From JABDQA01 sp963824415 (GTDB lineage: Bacteria; Desulfobacterota; Desulfobulbia; Desulfobulbales; Desulfocapsaceae): a DNA stretch of 64,000 nt. A program made the position numbers and the translations under genes. The stretch is from the NCBI GenBank assembly GCA_963824415.1, contig CAWGPM010000005.1, forward strand, positions 62,001-126,000. The letters run 5' to 3'. The notes below the pieces were generated by a model that saw only the letters and a list, made by a program, of their open reading frames with translations, had not been told where the DNA came from and searched no databases. Of the stretch, positions 18,891 to 27,503 are shown piece by piece. Position 1 is the stretch's first letter, and each line of letters opens with the position of its first letter.

Positions 18891-18980
18891 TTATAGAATA
18901 GGATTATCAATAATTGCAGCATATTCTGAAAAAGGTGGAAGTGGTGCGGGAATGCAACTATTGATAACCCTATTCTATAA
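18891..18980. repeat. 90-bp element with 28-bp inverted repeats
   Basis: TTATAGAATAGG at 18891 begins an arm of 28 bp (18891-18918) whose inverse lies at 18953-18980, with about 26 of 28 positions matching and a 34-bp centre. It sits between the DsrE-like gene and the iolD remnant. It could be a small non-autonomous element or a strong transcript-end structure. I see no second copy in the window. Confidence 0.6.
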
Positions 18981-19009
18981 AACACACATCGCATTCAACG
19001 CCGCACTCA

Positions 19010-19300
19010 TTACCTGCTCTGGACGCTCGAGCCGATCCCAGTATCTGCATACTGCTTAAAGGCATCGTTGCTTGTCATGGTGTTGTTGTAAAACTTTTCG
19101 ATCTGCTGGAGAACCGGATCCGGCTGACGACAGGCAAAAACGCTTGCCTCTTGAACCATCCCCTGCTCGTTATGGCCCTGATAAAATTTCAATGAATGGT
19201 TCGGCTCCTGCAGCGCTTCACCAAGATCAACGACACCGGCGTGGCCAAAGATACCGAATCCCCATGAACAAACCTGTTCTCTTCCCCGTCAAAACTGACA
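19010..19300 (-). pseudogene. iolD: iolD remnant with large internal deletion
   Basis: Read on the minus strand, this piece aligns with the N-terminal quarter of the intact IolD at 31.8 kb: IFGHAGVVDLGEALQ (intact: IFGHGNVAGIGEALY), then FYQGHNEQGM (TYRGHNEQSM), then directly RQPDPVLQQIEKFYNN (LPDPVLQQAENFHDG) and SNDAFKQY (VNDAF). About 55 codons between the second and third blocks are missing, and nothing after DAF remains. It is a decayed partial duplicate beside iolB. Confidence 0.85.
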
Positions 19301-19315
19301 TATTGATTATCAGTA

Positions 19316-19429
19316 GAGTTTTGCAAAACTAAGATTTTCGTTCAAAATCAAGGCATGCGAGAAATTTTCCGAGGATAAAATTTGAGATAACGCAGAGTTT
19401 GGGCGAAAAGATCGTTTTGCAAATAGCTC
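19316..19429 (+). repeat. Interspersed repeat, copy 5 (type B ends, internally deleted)
   Basis: A 114-bp version lacking the central GCAGGCATAT block. The ends are GAGTTTTGCAAAAC and GTTTTGCAAATAGCTC, an inverted pair different from that of copies 1-4 but like copy 7. Same orientation as all others. Confidence 0.8.
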
Positions 19430-19469
19430 AGTAAATGACTAAAGCCTACCATCGGCAACCGAACGGTTT

Positions 19470-20282
19470 TCATCTCACACCTCCTGCCTTGCGTTCCGGC
19501 CAGATTTTCACCTCAGGTTCAAGCAGCCATTCATGTTCTTTACGAAAATATCTGGTGGTTGGAAGCCAGCGATCGTCGGGAAGATGCGGAATCATCCAGA
19601 TATAGTACATTGCATATCCCGGTGCAGCTCCTTGAGAGTGTGTTTTATTCGGTCGAATCAGCGTTGTGTAACCATTTTTTACCATATGTGCTTCATCGTC
19701 GAGCAAAGAAACACCGAAGCCTTGGGGTGGAAAGAAGCGATAGTGATAGACTTCAGGCTGTGGATGGTCGTGAGGAGGATAGCTGGACCATTTACCCGGA
19801 TGATTGATCACTTCTCCCAAAACCATATTTGACTGCGGGTTTATTTCTCCATCAAAAACCGTTCTGACTGACCGAATCGATGTTTCGTTTAACGTACCGG
19901 CCCCGAAAATATCGGTTCTGACATCCTCAGGTGCATACAACCTTGATGTAAATAGTTTGTCGTTATCTACCTGCTCGACACATATCTCGCATTCTGCATC
20001 TGTCGTTATGGTTACCTCTTCATCTTTAGCAACGTGGAGCGTGTAGGGGGCTTCGTCAAAACAGGAATTTCTGGTAATCTTTTCCTTTTTTCCATCCCAG
20101 ATAAATGTGGCTGTACCTTCTATCATCAGCCAGGCCCTTTCCCGTCCGGGGGGAAATACTTTTTTATCACCGCTCTTCAATTTTAAGATTCCGAAATCCA
20201 ACAACATGTCACTATGCCTGCCGTGCTGTTCGGTTATCGGGGTATAACCATAAGCAAACGGCTTATCGCATTTTATTATCAT
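19470..20282 (-). CDS. iolB: 5-deoxy-glucuronate isomerase (IolB family), copy A
   Basis: A 270-aa bicupin protein. IolB isomerises 5-deoxy-glucuronate to 5-dehydro-2-deoxy-gluconate in myo-inositol breakdown. Metal-site residues are visible in YPPHDHPQPEVYHYRF, with the late His in IRPNKTHSQGAAPGYAMYYIW. I set the start at the ATG at 20282 because of AGGAG just upstream. It is clearly diverged from the second IolB at 23.7 kb, so it may act on a related substrate. It is the last gene of the leftward iol series. Confidence 0.85.
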   Translation of the reverse strand: MIIKCDKPFAYGYTPITEQHGRHSDMLLDFGILKLKSGDKKVFPPGRERAWLMIEGTATFIWDGKKEKITRNSCFDEAPYTLHVAKDEEVTITTDAECEICVEQVDNDKLFTSRLYAPEDVRTDIFGAGTLNETSIRSVRTVFDGEINPQSNMVLGEVINHPGKWSSYPPHDHPQPEVYHYRFFPPQGFGVSLLDDEAHMVKNGYTTLIRPNKTHSQGAAPGYAMYYIWMIPHLPDDRWLPTTRYFRKEHEWLLEPEVKIWPERKAGGVR

Positions 20283-20561
20283 GGAAGCTCCTGCAATTTG
20301 TCGTTCCACAGTCGATTCAGGTTCATTATTGTATCAACTGTTATTGTATCTTAATTTTCCTGAAATTCTAGTCTCATATATGATTCATTAGCCTACAGCA
20401 TCTCTGTCATCAGCGGATCGGCAACATTGGCATCGGCAACGAGCGGGTCAGTCGATAAAGCTGCCAGTGCTTGCCTTTGTGGTGACACTTATTCCTGTTT
20501 ATTTTCGATCTAACTTGGGAAAACCATCCCCTCAACAAAATCATAGATATGCAATAGAAAT

Positions 20562-20583
20562 CTCCACCATTTTGATGGTGGAG
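20562..20583 (-). terminator. Hairpin terminator after the Zn-dehydrogenase gene
   Basis: CTCCACCAT-loop-ATGGTGGAG is a perfect 9-bp stem with a 4-nt loop, about 50 bp past the stop of the dehydrogenase. The run after it on the minus strand (ATTTCTATT) is only moderately U-rich. It separates iolB copy A from the genes upstream. Confidence 0.55.
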
Positions 20584-20633
20584 TTGAGGGAAGGCTATGA
20601 CTGTAGACGGTTTGTGTTTCTTCGTAATGCAGC

Positions 20634-21668
20634 CTATGGTTCCAGTTGTACTTTTATAGCTTTGGATTTGTCTCTAGCTAATGCAAAAGCTTGCTCGAAG
20701 TCATTCAACGCAAAAGAAGCAGAAAGTAACGGCAAAGGGTCAAGTTTCCCCTTTGTCAACATGTCTAATGCGGGACCAAATTGTAAATTTTGTCTTAGGA
20801 CGAATAGTATATCCAATTCTTTTGCAAATGCATGGCTAAACGGTATCTCCGACTGTCCGCCCGGTAAAATCCCAACCTCCACTACCTTTCCTCCTGGACT
20901 AGCGGAAGATAATGCTACTTCAAACCCTTTATACGTGCCTGTAGCCTCAACAACTATTGGAAAAGAATTTTGTTCTTGCTGCCAAGAGGCAATAACCTCA
21001 GTGTCATGCTGGGCATGGACGCACTCATCAACCCCCAACTTTTGAGCAACCTGCAGAGGGTAATCTAATATGTCTGTGATGGCTATAAAAGCGGCGCCTG
21101 ATAAACGAGCCAAAGAAGCTACCAGAAGTCCAATGGCTCCAGAGCCAATAATTAATACTTTTTGATTAAAGAGATTACCTGCGCGATGGACCGTATGGAG
21201 TGCAACAGAGAGAGGTTCAGCGAATGCCAATATCTGATAAGCGGTATCGTTTCTAACAATATGACATTGCCGTTCCTGCACTACGACCGTTTTTTGAAAA
21301 GTACCTTGAATGTGAGGAAAATAGCTGGCTGATCCCATAAACTTTATATCGCGGCAGAGATTTTCCTGCCCTCTTAGGCAATATTTACAGTTTCCACACA
21401 CGAGTCCGGGATTTATCACTACTCTGTCACCCGGCGTTAATGTGGATTTTTTACCTACCTCGACAATTTCACCGCAGGCTTCATGTCCTAGGACTAAGGG
21501 TTCTCTTAAACTAAAGGCAGCAACTTTTCCATGTTGATAATAATGAAGATCACTGCCGCAAATACCTGCTACCTTGATCTCTATTCTAACGTCGAGATCT
21601 CCAAGTTCAGGCTGGCTTCGATCTTCCAGACGCATATCCTGTTTATCGTACAAAACACAAGCATTCAT
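20634..21668 (-). CDS. Zinc-dependent medium-chain dehydrogenase (L-idonate 5-dehydrogenase / sorbitol dehydrogenase type)
   Basis: A 344-aa MDR-family alcohol dehydrogenase. Catalytic zinc ligands in GICGSDLHYYQHG and GHEACGEIVEVG, the structural zinc lobe CGNCKYCLRGQENLC, and the nucleotide fold motif IIGSGAIGLLVASLA are present. Its closest type by sequence is the idonate/sorbitol dehydrogenase group, so it should oxidise a polyol or sugar acid with NAD(P). I chose the ATG at 21668 for family fit; its ribosome site is poor. Placed after iolC in the same direction, it may handle an inositol-related intermediate (inference). Confidence 0.85.
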   Translation of the reverse strand: MNACVLYDKQDMRLEDRSQPELGDLDVRIEIKVAGICGSDLHYYQHGKVAAFSLREPLVLGHEACGEIVEVGKKSTLTPGDRVVINPGLVCGNCKYCLRGQENLCRDIKFMGSASYFPHIQGTFQKTVVVQERQCHIVRNDTAYQILAFAEPLSVALHTVHRAGNLFNQKVLIIGSGAIGLLVASLARLSGAAFIAITDILDYPLQVAQKLGVDECVHAQHDTEVIASWQQEQNSFPIVVEATGTYKGFEVALSSASPGGKVVEVGILPGGQSEIPFSHAFAKELDILFVLRQNLQFGPALDMLTKGKLDPLPLLSASFALNDFEQAFALARDKSKAIKVQLEP

Positions 21669-21754
21669 AGTTATTCTTTTTAGAAATTTTATTAAGGAAA
21701 AAGTGAACCGCTTTAACAAGCAAGGTAATCGTCAAGCTTTGCGTTATCCATGTG

Positions 21755-22786
21755 TCAAAAGCCCCCACGTCCCTCCACAAATTCCTGCACCTCGAGCATG
21801 GTGGGCATGAAATTGGCGCAGCCGTGTTTGGTGACTACAATAGCTCCGCAGGCATTGCCCAGGCGTGCTGATTTATACCAGCCCCAGCCGTTCACATGAC
21901 CGTACAAAAATCCACTTCCAAAGGCATCGCCGGCACCGAGAATATTGTATATCTCGACAGGGTATCCGGGCGCATCGATCTGTTCAATGGAGCCGTCATC
22001 CTTTTTCAGGTGGACGCGCACACCCTCCTCTCCCCTCTTCTGCAGCAGAGCCTTGGGACCAAGAGAGAGCAGTGTCGCTATTGCCTGATCGATATCCCCT
22101 TCGACCCGGGCATCGGAAACCTGTGAATGGGTCAGACTGATCTGGCCGGCGTCGACGAGCATGGCAGCGTTGATTTCATCTTCGGTACCGATGACGATGT
22201 CGACATTGGGCAACACCGAGCGAATCGTCACCCCAAATGCCCGGGGATCATGCCACTGGTCAGGACGGAAATCGATATCGAGCACTACCTCTGTGCCTAG
22301 CTTCTGGGAAAGTTCGGCCGCGAAAATGGTTGCGGTTCGACAGGGATCCTTGCTCAGATTCGTTCCAGCGAACTGAAACACCTTACTCTTCCCAACTGGG
22401 GCGGCCAGCACATCATCGATGGTCAGTTCGATATCAGCACAATTGTCGCGGTAATAGATCAGCGGAAACTTGTCAGGCGGTTCGATCCCTAGTGCTACCG
22501 CACTGGTACGGTGCCCCGGTTTACGGGGACTGTAGCTGGTCTCCACGCCTTCCTGTTCAAGAAAATGCAGGATGAAGTCCCCCACCGGATCTTCCCCGAT
22601 GCCGGTGAGAAGCGCGGTCTTGAGGCCCAATCGGCGAGCCCCTACGCTGATATTGGTTGGTGAACCGCCGACATAGGCGGCAAAACTCTTGATTTCAGCA
22701 AATGGCACACCGATATCGTTGGCATAGAGATCGATCGAGGAACGACCCATATGCAGCGAATCGTATGTTTTGATTGAAGATGTCAT
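21755..22786 (-). CDS. iolC: 5-dehydro-2-deoxygluconokinase IolC
   Basis: A 343-aa PfkB-family kinase that phosphorylates 5-dehydro-2-deoxy-gluconate in inositol catabolism. Seen: the family start YDSLHMGRSSIDLYANDIG, the substrate-side motif YVGGSPTNISVGARRLGL, and the catalytic/anion-hole motif ILGAGDAFGSGF near the C-terminus. Length fits the stand-alone form, without the DUF2090 domain that some IolC proteins carry. It lies between the iolJ-type aldolase and the Zn-dehydrogenase. Confidence 0.92.
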   Translation of the reverse strand: MTSSIKTYDSLHMGRSSIDLYANDIGVPFAEIKSFAAYVGGSPTNISVGARRLGLKTALLTGIGEDPVGDFILHFLEQEGVETSYSPRKPGHRTSAVALGIEPPDKFPLIYYRDNCADIELTIDDVLAAPVGKSKVFQFAGTNLSKDPCRTATIFAAELSQKLGTEVVLDIDFRPDQWHDPRAFGVTIRSVLPNVDIVIGTEDEINAAMLVDAGQISLTHSQVSDARVEGDIDQAIATLLSLGPKALLQKRGEEGVRVHLKKDDGSIEQIDAPGYPVEIYNILGAGDAFGSGFLYGHVNGWGWYKSARLGNACGAIVVTKHGCANFMPTMLEVQEFVEGRGGF

Positions 22787-22849
22787 GGTTTTCCAAATTT
22801 GAATAAATTTTATCTATTGCGCGTCGGTCAGCCTGCAGTCCTCATTGGC

Positions 22850-23680
22850 CTATTGGCCTAACAATTCAATCATTTTGCCGGCTTCATCACTTAATTCAGG
22901 TATTATCTGTTTCATGATGGTCAGGCGATCAAATAGTTGATGATCAGCGGACAGGGTGTTCCTTAAAGCGCTGCCAAAGCGTTGGCGTAAACAGGTACCG
23001 ATATTGAATTTACATACATTGCGTCGGGCCAGCACCCTGATATCTTCAGGTTTGACACCACTGGTTCCATGGATTACCAACGGTATTTTGATAACTTTTT
23101 CCAGTGCATCGAATCTTTCAAAATTGATGTCTGCATAGCCACTTTCGATGCGATGTATGTTACCGACAGAAATTGCTATTGCTTCTGGTTTGCCCTGTTC
23201 AACCATCATCAGCGCTTCGTCCACGTTGGTAAGTGCCGACTTAATATGGTCGCGGCCTTTGGCGTAGGGAACCGACCCAACTTCAGCTTCTACCGATACA
23301 TTCTGCTGTCTTGCGTGTGCCACCACCGACTGGATTCCAGCAATGTTATCCATAATCGGCTTTTGAGAGCCATCATACATGACAGAAGAAAATCCGCAGT
23401 CAATGGCGCTTTTCACTGTATCAATTTCATAGTTGTGATCAAGGTGAAGACATACGGGCACACTGGCTGATTCCGCCAGCGGGCGAAACATCGATACGAT
23501 ATTTTGCAGCGGCATGAATTCAATCATATCCAGATTGATTGACAGAATGACGCTGGCATTTCTTGCTTCCGCAGCTTCAACGACAGCGAGCGCATCTTCA
23601 TACCCAAAGACATTAAAACAGGCGACTGCGTAGCCGCCTTTGAGGGCCGGTTGTAAAACCTGGTTGAGGTTGGCAAGCAT
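22850..23680 (-). CDS. iolJ: Class II aldolase, IolJ type (6-phospho-5-dehydro-2-deoxy-gluconate aldolase)
   Basis: A 276-aa zinc-dependent class II fructose-bisphosphate aldolase-fold protein. Seen: PVCLHLDHNYEIDTVKSAID (catalytic Asp and zinc His), EAEVGSVPYAKGRD, and LVIHGTSGVKPEDI (zinc His and phosphate loop). In an iol operon this enzyme splits the IolC product into dihydroxyacetone phosphate and malonate semialdehyde; by sequence alone, another ketose-bisphosphate aldolase is possible. It starts 6 bp after iolB copy B, which points to coupling. Confidence 0.88.
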   Translation of the reverse strand: MLANLNQVLQPALKGGYAVACFNVFGYEDALAVVEAAEARNASVILSINLDMIEFMPLQNIVSMFRPLAESASVPVCLHLDHNYEIDTVKSAIDCGFSSVMYDGSQKPIMDNIAGIQSVVAHARQQNVSVEAEVGSVPYAKGRDHIKSALTNVDEALMMVEQGKPEAIAISVGNIHRIESGYADINFERFDALEKVIKIPLVIHGTSGVKPEDIRVLARRNVCKFNIGTCLRQRFGSALRNTLSADHQLFDRLTIMKQIIPELSDEAGKMIELLGQ

Positions 23681-23686
23681 AATGGA

Positions 23687-24526
23687 TTATTTGAATTTAT
23701 TAATCATATCCTTGATGCCGGGGATGGTTTCCAGCTGGTATGCATGATCTGAATGGAAGTTCTGGATCAGCGGACGCTGGGACAGACCAGCGAGAATCGT
23801 AAAGTAATACATTTCATATCCTGGTGCCGCCACACATGGGTGATACCCCTGTTCAAGCAGAATGGTTGAGCTATTGCGTATATGGTAGACATCGCCATAA
23901 TCCTCACCTTCCTTGATCAGGAACTGGGCGCCGAAACCATGTTCGGGATTGAATCTGAAATTATAGACTTCGTCGTGCCGGGTTTCGCTGGGCAGGTCAT
24001 CGGTATCGTGCTTATGCGGTGGAAAACCTGACCAACCGCCGGCGCCTACGGTGAACAATTCACTGACCAGCAATCGCCCGACCTTGCCGCCAGGGTTCTG
24101 CCCCAGTATATGCTTTATCTTGCGATGGGTTTTCGTATCATCGGATCCATATTGCACCGGATCGATATCCTTCTCCCTGACCACGAAAGGTTCATAAACT
24201 TCGTCGTGTTTTGCTCCGGCGACAAATACCTCTGCCCCATCGCTGACACAACGCATGGTCACCGCAACGCCGACCGGCACGTAAACGCCTTCAGGGTCTC
24301 CTTCCCAGATATGCATGCGCTTACCGACCTGTTCATAGGTTTCATCCCCGACACTGACATCGATACTGCCGGTAGCCGGTACCAGGCAGGTCTCATAGCC
24401 TTCGACCCGCGAATTGAATGTTTCGCCTTTCTTTAGTTTGACGATATTGAAGAAACACAGCGGTACCCTGCTGTCATTGCGATCAACAATGGGCTTATTG
24501 TGATTGTCGTGGTGAGGAATATGCAT
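23687..24526 (-). CDS. iolB: 5-deoxy-glucuronate isomerase IolB, copy B
   Basis: A 279-aa bicupin isomerase, more typical of the IolB family than the copy at 19.5 kb. Seen: VPLCFFNIVKLKKGETF, WSGFPPHKHDTDDLPSETRH, DEVYNFRFNPEHGFGAQF (metal His/Glu) and LLEQGYHPCVAAPGYEMYYF. The ATG at 24526 follows GGAG; the open frame upstream overlaps the kinase gene and is not family sequence. It is tightly packed between the second PfkB kinase and iolJ. Confidence 0.93.
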   Translation of the reverse strand: MHIPHHDNHNKPIVDRNDSRVPLCFFNIVKLKKGETFNSRVEGYETCLVPATGSIDVSVGDETYEQVGKRMHIWEGDPEGVYVPVGVAVTMRCVSDGAEVFVAGAKHDEVYEPFVVREKDIDPVQYGSDDTKTHRKIKHILGQNPGGKVGRLLVSELFTVGAGGWSGFPPHKHDTDDLPSETRHDEVYNFRFNPEHGFGAQFLIKEGEDYGDVYHIRNSSTILLEQGYHPCVAAPGYEMYYFTILAGLSQRPLIQNFHSDHAYQLETIPGIKDMINKFK

Positions 24527-24528
24527 GT

Positions 24529-25527
24529 TTAACTCCACTTTGCAGCAGGTTCCATAGTTCCGGATTCCTGTAGTGATTTTAATTGATTGGGTGTAGGCAT
24601 TGCGCTGGCACATCCACGCTGTGAAACCACAAGAGAAGCCGCCGCGCTGCCAGCCTCGACAGATTGCTGCCAGTCACCAGTATTCATGTAACGAACCAGA
24701 AGGTTGCCTAAAAAGGCGTCCCCTGCACCATAGGGTTTTAATGGAGTGGCGGGATAAATTCCACAATCAAGGCAGGCATCTCCTGCATACAGGCTGGAAC
24801 CGTCGCTCCCACGTTTGAGCACCATAATTTGATTGTGCTCACGGCATTGTTCGATCTGGCTTGGAATATCGTGGGTCAATATCGAAAATTCTTCTTCATT
24901 ACCAATGAGAACGTCTGCGAAAACGGCAGCTTTCCGATACACACTTCGGGTATGTTCCAGGCTCGGCCAGTTCCAGGCCCGATAATCCAGATCCAGCCAG
25001 ACATGACAGTCGACACCTTTGGCGTGGCTCATGATCTGAAACACCTGACCTCTCGAATCAGGATCGATCAGGCTTGTCCCGGTCACCACCAGATTGCTGC
25101 TGTCAGCCATTGCCAGCTCAATCCGGCGATTGCAATGCACATTGAGATCGGCAGGATTATTACGGTAGATCACGACTTCGCAATCAAAATTGCGGACTTC
25201 CGCCAAAGCAAGGCTGGTTCTCTCATCCCCGGATGTTGTCTGTATCAGCGACGTATCTACACCTTCATTAATCAGGCGCTGTTTGACATAATTCCCGACA
25301 GCGTCATCTGAAACCGCGGAAATAAGCCCTGCCTTTGTACCGGCCCGAGCCATGGCGACAGCAATATTGCCGGCCGACCCGCCGAGATCGCTGGAAAAAG
25401 ACAGCGCATCCTTAATTTTGCAGCCATCCGGTTCCGGATACAGGTCGAGCCCGGCACGGCCGAGTACCAGCGCCTGAAATTTTCGGTTTTCGCCATAGCT
25501 GAGTTGCAGCGCAGTGTTATTGGACAT
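24529..25527 (-). CDS. PfkB-family sugar kinase (second IolC-like kinase)
   Basis: A 332-aa ribokinase-fold protein with DLGGSAGNIAVAMARAGTKA near the N-terminus and the catalytic PYGAGDAFLGN motif. It resembles IolC but is clearly a separate branch from the gene at 21.8 kb; it may act on a related 5-keto acid, or share the step. The start at 25527 lies inside the end of the Gfo/Idh/MocA gene (11-bp overlap), and the stop is 2 bp from the iolB start, so it belongs to a tightly coupled operon. Confidence 0.87.
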   Translation of the reverse strand: MSNNTALQLSYGENRKFQALVLGRAGLDLYPEPDGCKIKDALSFSSDLGGSAGNIAVAMARAGTKAGLISAVSDDAVGNYVKQRLINEGVDTSLIQTTSGDERTSLALAEVRNFDCEVVIYRNNPADLNVHCNRRIELAMADSSNLVVTGTSLIDPDSRGQVFQIMSHAKGVDCHVWLDLDYRAWNWPSLEHTRSVYRKAAVFADVLIGNEEEFSILTHDIPSQIEQCREHNQIMVLKRGSDGSSLYAGDACLDCGIYPATPLKPYGAGDAFLGNLLVRYMNTGDWQQSVEAGSAAASLVVSQRGCASAMPTPNQLKSLQESGTMEPAAKWS

Positions 25528-26644
25528 CCTTCCACTCACCTGTAAGTGCCGAACGATCGATCGCATCCATCACTTTTTCTATTTTGAAGCCATCTTCAAA
25601 GCTGGCCCAGGCAGGCTTGCCCTCGGCAATGGCGGTGAGCAGCTGGTGCAGCTCACAGACTTTGACATCGATAAACCCGAGCGTATGTCCGGCATTGGGC
25701 AGGAATGCACTGTAGGGTTCGTGATACTGACCCGACAAAATCGTTGTAAAACCCTGCTGTCGGGGATCATCAGAACGTTTATACAACTGGATTTCGTTAA
25801 GACGTTCCTGATCGTGACAAATCATGCCCTGGGAGCCATGCACCTCCCAACGTAAGCCGCACTTCCGTCCCCAGGCTACCCGGCTGACGCGCAGCGTACC
25901 CTTGATACCACTGGCAAAATGGGCCAAAGCCAGGCATACATCATCATTGTCTACCAGTAATGCCTGTTCGGGGTTTTGTGGGTCCCTGCGTTTCTTGTAA
26001 ACCGTATCATAGTCACCGACTACCCGGGTCACCTCACTACCGGTCATGTAGTGCGCCATGCTCACGAGGTGACACATGACATCTGCATTTGCACCGGTGC
26101 CGGACGCCTCCCGGCTCATGCGCCAACTGTGCGGTCTGTCCGGATCGGCCTCATTGTCGACATCGTAAACTCCATGGAACCCCGTGACCCGGCCAATCAC
26201 ACCCTCTTCAACCAGGTTTCTTGCAGACTGTACCAATGGGTTTTGAGTATAGTTATATCCCACCATGGTTTGACAGTCGGAGTCACGGGCTGCTGCCAGC
26301 ATTTCCTCGGCTTCCACTACGCTGGTAGCCATCGGCTTCTCGCACCATACATGCTTGCCCGCTTGCAGAGCGGCTACCGAAATTTCCTTATGGAGCGAAT
26401 TGGGAACACAGACCGATATTAACTCGATTTTCGGATCATTGATTACATCCCTATAATTAGTCGTGGCACGACTAAAACCCATTTCAACACGTTTGGCTTC
26501 GGCCACCTGCGGATCGATATCGCAGACCATTTCCCGTCGCGGTCTTAAACCATCGCCAAAAGCAGTACCTGCCGCTGCATAGGCCAGTGAATGGGCCTTG
26601 CCCATAAATGCGGTGCCTATCACACCAACGCCGATTTCTTTCAT
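25517..26644 (-). CDS. Gfo/Idh/MocA-family oxidoreductase
   Basis: A 375-aa NAD(P)-dependent dehydrogenase. Rossmann motif VIGTAFMGKAHSLAY, the family EKP motif in VWCEKPMATSVVEAEEML, and the C-terminal domain with VMCHLVSMAHYMTG and GHTLGFIDVKVCE. The GHTLGFIDVK-type end is typical of dehydrogenases in inositol and sugar-acid operons. It is distinct from IolG at 34.8 kb. It may oxidise scyllo- or another inositol isomer (inference). Upstream is the ABC importer, downstream the kinase with which it overlaps. Confidence 0.88.
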   Translation of the reverse strand: MKEIGVGVIGTAFMGKAHSLAYAAAGTAFGDGLRPRREMVCDIDPQVAEAKRVEMGFSRATTNYRDVINDPKIELISVCVPNSLHKEISVAALQAGKHVWCEKPMATSVVEAEEMLAAARDSDCQTMVGYNYTQNPLVQSARNLVEEGVIGRVTGFHGVYDVDNEADPDRPHSWRMSREASGTGANADVMCHLVSMAHYMTGSEVTRVVGDYDTVYKKRRDPQNPEQALLVDNDDVCLALAHFASGIKGTLRVSRVAWGRKCGLRWEVHGSQGMICHDQERLNEIQLYKRSDDPRQQGFTTILSGQYHEPYSAFLPNAGHTLGFIDVKVCELHQLLTAIAEGKPAWASFEDGFKIEKVMDAIDRSALTGEWKDVQ

Positions 26645-26722
26645 CGAATTTATCTCAGTGGTACCCTGAAAAGATGTATGTTGCTGCTAACTGGTTTCCA
26701 TCCGGAAACGGCCCTGGCATCA

Positions 26723-27502
26723 TTACACAGTCCCCTCCAATGAACCCTCGAGTTGTGCGAGTTCCTGGCCACCTGCCATCATGTCCTGCAATTCTTCTGC
26801 TTTAATTTCACCGCGTTTGGCGGTGCCCAGCGTCTGTCCGCGATTGAGTACGGTAAAGCGATCACCCACCGCCATGGCATGCCGTACATTGTGCGTGATC
26901 AGCACCACACCTATACCTTGATTACGCACCTTGTCGACGGTTGCCAGCACATTGGATGTCTGGCGTACGCCGAGTGCCGAGGTCGGTTCATCGAGAATCA
27001 GCACCTTGGCCCCAAAATGCACGGCCCTGGCAATTGCCACGGTCTGACGCTCGCCTCCCGAAAGCGTTCCGACAGCCTGATCGGGAGAGCGCAGATTAAT
27101 GCCCATTTCCTTCATCTTGGCCATGGTTATCTCGTTGGCGGTCTTGTGATCGAAGAAGCTGATGCCGGCTATCTTTTTCACCGGTTCGTTACCCATAAAG
27201 AAATTACGCGCAACCGACATCAATGGAATCATCGCCAGATCCTGATACACGGTGGCAATACCGATGGAAATGGCATCGCGCGGATCATGAAGGCGCAGCG
27301 GCTTGCCTTCAAAATAGATCTCTCCGGCGGTTGGTTTGTACACCCCTGACAAGGTTTTAATCAGGGTTGATTTGCCCGCACCGTTATCGCCAAGCAGACA
27401 ATGACATTCACCGGGTACCAGGTCGAGAGAAACCCCTGACAACGCGATAACCGAGCCAAAATGCTTCTCGATATTTTTCATTTCGATGATCGGCTTGGTC
27501 AT
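26723..27502 (-). CDS. Sugar (inositol-type) ABC transporter ATP-binding protein
   Basis: A 259-aa single-domain ATPase: Walker A GDNGAGKSTL, signature LSGGERQ, Walker B VLILDEPTSALG, H-loop LITHN. Importers of the ribose family usually have a double-domain ATPase of about 500 aa; this is the short FrcA-like form that works as a homodimer. It starts 1 bp past the permease stop, so it is translated from the same message. Confidence 0.92.
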   Translation of the reverse strand: MTKPIIEMKNIEKHFGSVIALSGVSLDLVPGECHCLLGDNGAGKSTLIKTLSGVYKPTAGEIYFEGKPLRLHDPRDAISIGIATVYQDLAMIPLMSVARNFFMGNEPVKKIAGISFFDHKTANEITMAKMKEMGINLRSPDQAVGTLSGGERQTVAIARAVHFGAKVLILDEPTSALGVRQTSNVLATVDKVRNQGIGVVLITHNVRHAMAVGDRFTVLNRGQTLGTAKRGEIKAEELQDMMAGGQELAQLEGSLEGTV

Positions 27503-27503
27503 G

